Source: Opitutaceae bacterium (lineage in GTDB: Bacteria; Verrucomicrobiota; Verrucomicrobiia; Opitutales; Opitutaceae). From it: a stretch of 9,001 nucleotides of DNA. Under the pieces are notes generated by a model that ran no database searches, was not told the DNA's origin, and saw nothing but the letters and a program-made list of their open reading frames with translations. The stretch covers positions 1 to 9,001 of the forward strand of contig JAHFTI010000133.1 in NCBI GenBank assembly GCA_023265535.1, read 5' to 3'. How positions within the stretch are numbered: position 1 is the first letter of the stretch; each line of letters opens with the position of its first letter. Positions 1-5,602 of the stretch are shown here, in pieces. The position numbers and the translations under genes were made by a program.

Positions 1-309
1 TACTGTCCCGGGCTGAGGCAGCGCCTCGGCTCCCTTGCTGCCGAACGAGGGATGGAGCTGCGCATTCCGTTTAGCACCGAGCTCGCCGTCACGGCGTTCG
101 AGATGCTCGCCGAGGGAATGGGCGTCACCGTGCTGCCACTGAGCTTCCAGGCCCGTGCCTCCAGGCGGCAGTTGGTTTCCCGCACCATCGAGGATTACGA
201 GGAGGTTGCCAAGGTGGGTGCCGTATGGCGCGAGGGCAGTGAACTTAGTCCGCTGGCACAATCCTTCATCGAACGCTTCCGGCTCAAGATCGGGAGAGGC
301 AGGGACTGA
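1..309 (+). CDS. LysR-type transcriptional regulator, C-terminal fragment (5' end outside window)
   Basis: The frame is open from base 1 to a TGA at 307-309, giving 102 residues of a protein whose start lies upstream of the window. The visible part reads like the end of a LysR substrate-binding domain: a stretch with STELAVTAFEMLAEGMGVTV, then LPLSF, and a closing helix with SPLAQSFIERFR. In LysR proteins this region follows the last crossover of the effector domain (the common 'G.Gia.lP' pattern) and ends with a helix near the C-terminus. The DNA-binding helix-turn-helix would be in the missing N-terminal part. The gene runs in the same direction as the 505-2746 cassette and may regulate it, but this is inferred only from position. 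The internal ATG at 52 is not a credible start because the homologous reading continues upstream of it. Confidence 0.75.
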   Translation, partial: YCPGLRQRLGSLAAERGMELRIPFSTELAVTAFEMLAEGMGVTVLPLSFQARASRRQLVSRTIEDYEEVAKVGAVWREGSELSPLAQSFIERFRLKIGRGRD

Positions 310-504
310 CGCCAGCGCCCCCCACCCACACACGGCCGCCCTGCGCGGTAGCGAAGGGGACGTCGAGTGCTCCACTCTGCCCCATAACACGTGATTATAC
401 GTGCATAAACAAAAACGAGTGCCGGATGTGGCCGGCGGACTTGCCGCTGGGAAGGTCGCGGCCGATATGAGTGGCGCAGACAACGCCTACTTGAACGGAA
501 CCTC
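310..504. other. Intergenic region with AT-rich inverted repeat
   Basis: This 195-base gap separates the regulator from the three-gene cassette. Most of it is GC-rich and shows no convincing gene. An AT-rich island at about 384-416 stands out and contains the inverted repeat described separately. No hairpin followed by a T-run was found after the regulator stop, so the regulator and the cassette could share a transcript. A promoter for the cassette probably lies here, but I could not pick a convincing -35/-10 pair. Confidence 0.4.
388..403. promoter_or_regulatory. Inverted repeat CACGT-N6-ACGTG, possible operator
   Basis: CACGT at 388-392 and ACGTG at 399-403 form a perfect 5-bp inverted repeat around GATTAT. 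The same bases also read as two imperfect 10-bp direct repeats (ACGTGATTAT at 389-398, ACGTGCATAA at 399-408). The site sits in the most AT-rich stretch of the gap, about 100 bases before the first cassette gene. That placement would suit an operator or a promoter element, for example for the neighbouring LysR protein. Five-base arms are short and can arise by chance. Confidence 0.25.
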
Positions 505-723
505 ATGCCACACCACGATCATCACGACGGCCACCCGACACCACAACACCATCCTCGTGGCGCCTCAACGGAGCAACTCAGCGACGAGGAGGTCATGCGC
601 TTCGCTCCTCCCGAGATCCGTCGATTGGCACGCCGGATAGGCGAAGTGGAAAACAGGCTGCGAGACCTGCAGGAGACACAGCAGGAAATCCTGACGATGC
701 TGAAGGGCAAGGCAGCGCATTGA
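505..723 (+). CDS. Small protein with His-rich N-terminus and helical, coiled-coil-like C-terminal half (unknown)
   Basis: This 72-residue protein belongs to no family I recognise. Seven of its first 16 residues are histidine (positions 3, 4, 6, 7, 10, 15, 16), with Asp5 and Asp8 among them. This pattern is typical of flexible metal-binding tails for Zn, Ni or Co. Residues from about 27 to 68 are charged and lack helix breakers apart from one Pro pair (APPE). They include RRIGEVENRLRDLQETQQEI, whose spaced hydrophobics suggest an amphipathic helix or short coiled coil for partner binding. There is no signal peptide or membrane segment. The ATG at 505 has only a weak upstream purine run (ACGGAA). 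Its TGA (721-723) overlaps the TTG start of the next gene, which suggests coupling. A competing frame starting with GTG at 401 lacks such features. A role in sensing or delivering metal for the transporter is a guess. Confidence 0.6.
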   Translation: MPHHDHHDGHPTPQHHPRGASTEQLSDEEVMRFAPPEIRRLARRIGEVENRLRDLQETQQEILTMLKGKAAH

Positions 724-1454
724 ATGCCAACACGCGAGCTCCTCAAATGGAGGAAGGGCTTCTTGCCCTCATCGATGCGAATGCATGGACCTTTGGGCCG
801 GTGAGCACAGCCCTGCGCATACTGGAACTAACCCTGCGTCGCAAACAGAACATCAGGGAGGCTTGGCAGCCGCTTCTTGAGGGGTGCAAACGAATGAACC
901 CGCTCGGACTTTGGCTCAGGGAGATCCAAGCGGGAAAGTTGGCGGCGGAACACATTGCCGCAGATCTCATGAGGAGGGAGTCCTTGCTGTTGGAGAGGAC
1001 GCTGAAACTGCTGGGGCCTTCCCGGCGGGTGCTCCTGGTTGGCCATGACCATGAGATCCCCTTTCTGCTTACCTTGGATGGCTCAGACCGCCGCTACCGA
1101 CACCTGCTGCTCGAAGGCCCTCCGGCAATCGAGAGTCCTGGGCAGGGGGTGACAGACTCGGCGGGGCGGATGGAGTCCCCCCTCCCCTTTTCCCAGCTTG
1201 AGGAATCCCTGGATTGGGCTGACGGGGTACTGCTCTCCGGCTTTCTTGTTCACAGTTGCAACGTATTGGGGCCTGCGCAACTGCGCCCCTTCCTGATGAG
1301 CGCGCGAGACCAGGTGGACCGTATGCTCCTGCTTCTTCCACGGGAAAGGAACTTTGCCTTGGGTGGAGGCCATATGCAGCCCTACTCGGAAGACTTCCGC
1401 CCCTGCTGGTGGAACCATTCCATCACACATCTCATCGAGGATCACGCGCAATGA
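720..1454 (+). CDS. Uncharacterised protein, faintly eIF-2B/MtnA-like fold
   Basis: The protein has 244 residues if it starts at the TTG at 720. That start overlaps the previous stop as TTGA and has AAGG 7 bases upstream. An ATG at 747 is possible but has no such site. A helical N-terminal part (residues 10-100) is followed by alternating strands: RRVLLVGHDHEIPFLL (102-117), YRHLLLEGPPAIES (126-139), ADGVLLSGFLVHSCNVLGP (167-185) and VDRMLLLLPRERNF (199-212). The order 'strand, E-x-P-P, aDgvl.Ga..v..n.vl' recalls the C-terminal domain of eIF-2B subunits and of the isomerases MtnA and ribose-1,5-bisphosphate isomerase. The conserved catalytic Cys and Asp segments of MtnA are not evident, so an isomerase role is unlikely. 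The likeness is judged by eye and is weak. No signal peptide or membrane segment is seen, so it is probably cytoplasmic. Its stop overlaps the transporter start (ATGA), which suggests a joint function. Confidence 0.5.
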   Translation: MNANTRAPQMEEGLLALIDANAWTFGPVSTALRILELTLRRKQNIREAWQPLLEGCKRMNPLGLWLREIQAGKLAAEHIAADLMRRESLLLERTLKLLGPSRRVLLVGHDHEIPFLLTLDGSDRRYRHLLLEGPPAIESPGQGVTDSAGRMESPLPFSQLEESLDWADGVLLSGFLVHSCNVLGPAQLRPFLMSARDQVDRMLLLLPRERNFALGGGHMQPYSEDFRPCWWNHSITHLIEDHAQ

Positions 1455-2746
1455 TGGCCACGCTTCTCGTACTCGGCATTGTCCTCGGAGCGACGCTGGT
1501 CATAGCGTGGTTTCCAAGACAAAAGGAGGCAACTGCGCTGGCGGCCGTGGCAGTGCTGCTCGGACTGGGACAGGGGCTTGGCTTTTTCCCGGCCGACCGG
1601 GCGCTCGCAAGCATTTCGCTCCCGGTCATCCTCATACTTCTGTCAATCGGCATCTTCGCCTCGGTGTTTGCCGCCTCAGGCATGTTCGAGCGTGTCTGTC
1701 GGGTGCTGGTCATCTGGGCCCGTGGAGACCAGCGTGTCCTGATCCCCTCGTTCATGGTGATGACGTACTGTTTCTCGTCGCTGCTGCCAAACCTGACCTG
1801 CCTCTATGTTCTGCTGCCACTGATGATCGGCTCTCTGCGCGCCGTCGGCATGGAGGCGGACCGTCTGCGTCGGACCGTCGTGGCCATCGTAATCGCCAGC
1901 AACTTGGGAGGGGCGAGCACGATGATCGGCGATTTCCCCAATATCCTCATCAGCCGTTCACAGGCGATCCCCTTCATGGCGTTCATCGGCTGGATGATGC
2001 CCGTGTGCATCCTCCTGCTGCTGGTGCTGATGCTCCTGAGCTTCCGGAGGGCCGACCTGGGCTGCGCACCGGCCTTTCACCGGGCCATGATGACGGAGAT
2101 GATCCGCCAGCAAAGCGAACGGCTGGCCATCCATCAGCGGCTCTTTTGGCCGGCAGCGCTTTGTTTTCTCCTGATGCTGATCGGACTGGTCTTCACCGGA
2201 TGGTTTCCCTTTCCACCCGAGGTGGTGTGCATCCTTTCTGCCTGCCTGTGCATCTGGTTCCTGAAGGAGCCCCAGAAGTGGGCGACCGAGGTTGACGTAA
2301 AGAGCACCCTGTTCATCGCATGTCTCTTTGTATTCGCCGGGGCGATACAGGCGACGGGGGCCTTGGAGTGGCTGGCCCACGAGGTCATCGCACTTGCAGG
2401 AGGAAACCCAGTGAGGCTCTCGGCCGCATTGATCATCCTGGCCTGTGTCCTCACCGCATTCTTCTCCGCAGGTCCCACGACGGCGGTGCTCATCCCGATT
2501 GCCGAACGCCTTGATGGGCAACTTCCAGGCCACATGGTGTGGTGGTGCCTGTCACTCGGCGTGCTAGCCGGGTCGAGCACGACGCTACTCTCGGCGACGG
2601 CCGGCCCCATCGCGGCTAACATGCTCTCACAGCAAACCGGCATCGTGCTCAGCTATGGGGATTTTCTGCGCCTGGGATGGAAGGTGGGCCTGAGTTTCTG
2701 CGCGGGTGGAATCGGCTACATTTGGTTCCGGCTCCAAGTGGGATAG
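1451..2746 (+). CDS. ArsB/NhaD/SLC13-type ion or anion transporter (inner membrane)
   Basis: This is a 431-residue integral membrane protein of the ion transporter superfamily (ArsB, NhaD, CitMHS and SLC13/DASS relatives). I count about 10-11 hydrophobic segments plus two re-entrant-type loops in two inverted halves. The first half carries SSLLPNLTCLYVLLPL (109-124) and the family signature SNLGGASTMIGDFPN (150-164), close to the usual 'aNiGG..T.iGdpPN'. The second half carries FFSAGPTTAVLIPI (337-350) and AGSSTTLLSATAGPIAAN (373-390). In the second half the Asn normally seen in both motifs is missing. The central loop (about 200-230) is charged. The ATG at 1451 forms ATGA with the previous stop and has GAGG 10 bases upstream. 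The frame is open back to 1256, but that part is shadow of the previous gene. The substrate (Na+/H+, dicarboxylate, sulfate, arsenite) cannot be fixed. No arsenic genes are nearby. Confidence 0.8.
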   Translation: MMATLLVLGIVLGATLVIAWFPRQKEATALAAVAVLLGLGQGLGFFPADRALASISLPVILILLSIGIFASVFAASGMFERVCRVLVIWARGDQRVLIPSFMVMTYCFSSLLPNLTCLYVLLPLMIGSLRAVGMEADRLRRTVVAIVIASNLGGASTMIGDFPNILISRSQAIPFMAFIGWMMPVCILLLLVLMLLSFRRADLGCAPAFHRAMMTEMIRQQSERLAIHQRLFWPAALCFLLMLIGLVFTGWFPFPPEVVCILSACLCIWFLKEPQKWATEVDVKSTLFIACLFVFAGAIQATGALEWLAHEVIALAGGNPVRLSAALIILACVLTAFFSAGPTTAVLIPIAERLDGQLPGHMVWWCLSLGVLAGSSTTLLSATAGPIAANMLSQQTGIVLSYGDFLRLGWKVGLSFCAGGIGYIWFRLQVG

Positions 2747-2776
2747 GCGCGCCTGGGACGCTGTGCACAGGGGCGT

Positions 2777-4333
2777 TCAGCCACCGTGCAAGGCCAACCC
2801 GGCCGCCACCTCGCGGTCGCTGCGGCAGCGGGGCATCTTGTTCTGTCCGCCCCATTTCCCGACGGACTTCTGCCACTCCTCGAAGACGGCGGGCGAAACC
2901 AGGTTCACCAGGGGAAGGTCCAGCCCGCCACCCGCGCGCTTGGCGGCGTAGTCGTCGTTGCGGTGCGAGAGCTCCTCGTCGAGCTCGACGGCCAGGACGG
3001 CGGGGTCGAGCAGGCGGGCGTCGCTGCCGCGCAGTGCGATCCACCATTCGTGCCGGCCGCGCGTCACGCCGGCCGCGAGGTCGACAAAGACGGGGGCAAC
3101 ATGGAAGTTGGCCACCTGTAGTCCGCGGCTGGATACACGGCGGGCGATGCACTCGGTGAGCTCGCGCTCGATGACATGCTCGCCAAAAGCGCTAAGCTGC
3201 AGGCGCGTGCGGCCGGAGTAGACCAGCCGCGGCACATCGGTGGAGACGAAGCGCACCACATCGCCGATCACGTAGCGGCTCAGCCCTGCGGGAGTGCTCA
3301 TGATGAGCACGTAGTCGACGCCCGTTTCGACGCCCTCGAGGGGCAGTGCCTTCGGGCCCAGTTCGGCGAGACGGCCCTCGTCGTAGTCGGCCAGGGGAAG
3401 GAATTCGTAATGGATGCCGGCGTCACAGAAGAGGCGCAGGCCGGCGCCGGATTCGCCATCCTGGGCGGCGACAAAACCCTCGGAGGCGGGATAGACCTCG
3501 TGGAAGCCGACTCCCTCGCCCAACACTGCGCGCAGCTCGGTCAGGTAGGGGACGAGGCAGCGCAGCCCGGGCCAGATCTCCCTGAGGGAGGCTGCGGGGC
3601 GGCCCTGCAAGGCGGCCCTTCGGCGCAACTCCTCCGCAAGGACCAGCACCCAGCTGGGAATGCCCGCCAGGAGGGTGATGTCGCGGTTGAGGCAGCGCTC
3701 GGCAATGGCGGAAATCTTGCGGGGCCAGTCTGCGATGCGGGCGATCTCGCTGCCCGGCTCGTAGAGGAAACGGTCGGCCCAGCGCGGCATGCGCAGCGCG
3801 GTGATGCCGCTCAGGTCGCCGGCAAAGCCCGCCGCACTTCCGGCCGGGCGGGGCAGCGGATCGAGGGCGGTCGCGCCCCCCAGGAAGAGGCTGCGCCCTG
3901 CGAAAAGCCCGTTGCCGCAATGCTCCGAGGCGAGCAGGAGGGATTCCAGGCCGGTGCGCCTGAAATGGGCGATCATCTCACGGTTGACCGGAAGGTGCTT
4001 GGTGCGGCCGGCGGTGGTGCCGGAGGAGACGGCAAAGTGGTCGCAGGTGCCCGGCCAGAGGATGTCGGCCTCGCCCTGCAGCATGCGGGCGACGAGCGGG
4101 GCGAAGCCCTCGTAGGTCCTGAGGGGCACACGGCGCCGGAATTCGGCGGCTCCCATGCCGCTGCGCAGGCCGAAGGAGGCGCCGTCGACACAGCGGGCGT
4201 ATCCATCGACCAGATACGCGAGGGCCCGCTCCTGTGCGGCGTGCCCCGAACCTACACCGCGACGGCGGCGACGGGAAATCAGCGCGGCGGCCTGGGCCGC
4301 GCCGCGGACCAATGCACGGGCCGGGGTCCTCAT
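2777..4333 (-). CDS. GH3-family acyl-adenylating amido synthetase
   Basis: The 518-residue protein matches the GH3 family, best known from plants, where members adenylate a carboxylic acid such as indole-3-acetate or jasmonate and join it to an amino acid. The three nucleotide-binding motifs are in order: SSGTTAGRTK (103-112), YPASEGF (281-287) and YVIGDVVRF (354-362), followed by SGRTRLQLSAFGEHV (373-387). The C-terminal GKWGGQNKMPR (492-502) supplies the expected late lysine, Lys499. Length is slightly short of plant GH3 proteins (about 600). The protein looks cytoplasmic. The start is well supported: an ATG overlapping the upstream stop as ATGA, with AGGGAGG 4 bases before it. The frame is open further upstream to 4981, but that part is antisense-phase shadow of the hydrolase gene. 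Coupling with the hydrolase suggests one pathway. The acyl and amine substrates of bacterial GH3 proteins are mostly unknown. Confidence 0.9.
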   Translation of the reverse strand: MRTPARALVRGAAQAAALISRRRRRGVGSGHAAQERALAYLVDGYARCVDGASFGLRSGMGAAEFRRRVPLRTYEGFAPLVARMLQGEADILWPGTCDHFAVSSGTTAGRTKHLPVNREMIAHFRRTGLESLLLASEHCGNGLFAGRSLFLGGATALDPLPRPAGSAAGFAGDLSGITALRMPRWADRFLYEPGSEIARIADWPRKISAIAERCLNRDITLLAGIPSWVLVLAEELRRRAALQGRPAASLREIWPGLRCLVPYLTELRAVLGEGVGFHEVYPASEGFVAAQDGESGAGLRLFCDAGIHYEFLPLADYDEGRLAELGPKALPLEGVETGVDYVLIMSTPAGLSRYVIGDVVRFVSTDVPRLVYSGRTRLQLSAFGEHVIERELTECIARRVSSRGLQVANFHVAPVFVDLAAGVTRGRHEWWIALRGSDARLLDPAVLAVELDEELSHRNDDYAAKRAGGGLDLPLVNLVSPAVFEEWQKSVGKWGGQNKMPRCRSDREVAAGLALHGG

Positions 4334-5448
4334 GCCGCCTCCCTGCCGAAGCGGCCCTTTCTGAGTCCCACGTAGAAGGAGGCGATGAGGGGGCGGAAAT
4401 TGGCCACGTGGAAGATGAGCGAGGCGTGCTGCACCGGGCTGCCGCCCCTGTTGCGCACCTGCAGGCAGCGCCCCTTGGGGAAGTAGGCGAGCAGGGAGCG
4501 CAGGAGGGAGGAGCGGGTCGGCGAGCCCTCGTCGAGGACGCTGTCCTCCTTCTCGGCGTAGAGCACCAGCGTGGGCACCTCGGCCAGGGGCAGGATGCCG
4601 GGCAGGAAGTAGGACGAGGGGGAGTGCATGGCCTTGAGCGCGTCGACGCGCTCGCAGGCGCCGCGGAAATCGATGCCCCGGATGGTGCCGAGCACGCGGT
4701 CCTTGAGGAAACCGAGCTCCGCGGGCGTCATGATGCCGGCGAGGGCGTCCTTGTTCTGGGCGCCCGACTCGAACATCTTGCCGAAGATGGTGCGCGAACG
4801 CTCGACCACCTTTTCGTCCACGCGGTCCCCGCCCAGGTAGGGCTGGATCGCGCGTCCAAGGAGGGTGGAAGGCTTCGCACCGCCTCCGGCCATCAGGTCC
4901 TCCACGCAGGCAACGGGGCTGACCAGCACCAGGCCGCGGATCGCGTGGCTGCCACCGCCCAGGCGGCGGCGGCGGAGCCACTCGAGCGCCAGGCCGGCGC
5001 CAAAGCTGACGGAAAGGACAACGGGCTCGCGGCCGCGCAGGACGGCGAGCTCCTCCACCAGGTCATCGAGCTGGGCGAGGAAGAGGTCCGTGCTGAAACC
5101 GGCGCAGGGATAGTTCAGGCAATACACGTCACCCTGGTGGACGAGCTGCTCACGCAGCAGGAAGACGGACTCGGTGGCGTCGGGGACGAAGCCTCCGATG
5201 ACGATGGTGGGCACGGGACCGCGGCCCGGGATGCGGAGCACGGTGGCGCGCTGGTGAAGTCCACAGCGGCCGTCGCCGAGAAGGGTGTCCTGCCGGACGC
5301 GGATCACCGCCTCGTGGGGGACGGGGGCGGGTGCCGGGATGAAGCGCTGCCGTGCGGTGCGCAGGAACATGCGCAGCTTGGCTGAACCAGGGAGTTTTTC
5401 GAAGCCCCGAAGGAGCTTGCCTTGAGCGAGTGCAGTGGGAGCGGGCAT
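4330..5448 (-). CDS. Alpha/beta hydrolase-fold protein
   Basis: With the ATG at 5448 the protein has 372 residues (386 if a TTG at 5490 is used). A helical N-terminus leads into the hydrolase core. VPTIVIGGFVPDA (79-91) is the first strand and oxyanion region. PVVLSVSFGAGLAL (142-155) is the nucleophile elbow, with Ser148 the likely nucleophile. VPTLVLYAEKEDSVLD (291-306) carries an acid, probably Asp302. HASLIFH (341-347) supplies the histidine. The elbow reads SxSxG instead of GxSxG, a known but less common form. No signal peptide is evident. The residues 'GGFVPDATESVFLLREQLV' and 'DVYCLNYPCAGFS' suit a peptidase, esterase or acyltransferase of this fold, and the exact reaction is open. The gene follows the galM terminator, so it probably has its own promoter. 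It overlaps the GH3 gene by ATGA. The start is uncertain: neither candidate has a clear ribosome site. Confidence 0.8.
   Translation of the reverse strand: MPAPTALAQGKLLRGFEKLPGSAKLRMFLRTARQRFIPAPAPVPHEAVIRVRQDTLLGDGRCGLHQRATVLRIPGRGPVPTIVIGGFVPDATESVFLLREQLVHQGDVYCLNYPCAGFSTDLFLAQLDDLVEELAVLRGREPVVLSVSFGAGLALEWLRRRRLGGGSHAIRGLVLVSPVACVEDLMAGGGAKPSTLLGRAIQPYLGGDRVDEKVVERSRTIFGKMFESGAQNKDALAGIMTPAELGFLKDRVLGTIRGIDFRGACERVDALKAMHSPSSYFLPGILPLAEVPTLVLYAEKEDSVLDEGSPTRSSLLRSLLAYFPKGRCLQVRNRGGSPVQHASLIFHVANFRPLIASFYVGLRKGRFGREAA
4338..4344 (-). promoter_or_regulatory. Ribosome binding site of the GH3 gene
   Basis: Read on the minus strand this is AGGGAGG, 4 bases before the ATG at 4333. It is one of the few strong Shine-Dalgarno sites in the window and lies inside the end of the hydrolase gene. 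It fixes the GH3 start and implies that GH3 can be translated efficiently in its own right despite the ATGA overlap. Confidence 0.7.
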
Positions 5449-5602
5449 GGGGATGCGCACACTGCAAACGCACCGCGCCGCCACAGGCAAAGCGAATGAG
5501 GGCGGTTCACCGAGATATGACCTCCGCGTGACGCACGCGTAACAAAAAGGCCCGTCGCGTCATCCGCGGCGGGCCCTGGAAGCTGTGGTGCTCAGGCTCG
5601 GA
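5449..5602 (-). other. Gap between galM and hydrolase: terminator plus probable promoter
   Basis: These 154 bases hold the galM terminator (described separately). The remaining 95 bases before the hydrolase ATG must contain the promoter of the hydrolase-GH3 pair if the terminator works. On the minus strand TTGTTA (5545-5540) and TCATAT about 19 bases later are the nearest -35/-10 look-alikes, but both the match and the spacing are poor, so I do not call a promoter. GGAGG (minus strand, 5525-5521) is also present, see findings. Confidence 0.35.
5544..5575 (-). terminator. Intrinsic (Rho-independent) terminator after galM
   Basis: On the minus strand an 11-bp stem is formed by 5575-5565 and 5559-5549. 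All pairs are Watson-Crick except one between T5555 and G5569 (+ strand bases), which is A·C in the minus-strand RNA. The loop is five bases (5560-5564), and TTTTT follows at once (5548-5544). It lies 27 bases past the galM stop. There is no T-run on the other side, so it should act only on minus-strand transcripts. It separates galM from the hydrolase-GH3 pair. Confidence 0.9.

Noticed and set aside
432..450. Hairpin CCGGCGG-N5-CCGCTGG after the regulator gene
   Set aside because: No T-run follows and one pair is a wobble, so it does not qualify as an intrinsic terminator, and it lies over 120 bases past the stop.
401..640. A GTG-started 79-codon plus-strand frame
   Set aside because: It competes with the 505-723 frame, which has a coherent helical protein and a stop coupled to the next gene.
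1256..1450. N-terminal extension of the transporter frame back to 1256
   Set aside because: It overlaps the previous gene and is hydrophilic with no transporter features. The ATG at 1451 is coupled to the previous stop and starts directly with a membrane segment.
2747..2776. Possible bidirectional terminator between the converging transporter and GH3 genes
   Set aside because: Only very short complementary pieces (such as CCTG/CAGG) exist and there is no T-run on either strand.
4334..4981. N-terminal extension of the GH3 frame up to 4981
   Set aside because: It overlaps the well-supported hydrolase gene in another frame and is Pro/Arg/Gly-rich shadow. The ATG at 4333 has a strong ribosome site.
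3176..5385. Long plus-strand open frames (3176-4375 and 4234-5385) opposite the GH3 and hydrolase genes
   Set aside because: Their products are low-complexity in Gly, Ala, Glu and Arg with no motifs, while the minus strand carries clear family signatures. Such frames arise from high third-position GC.
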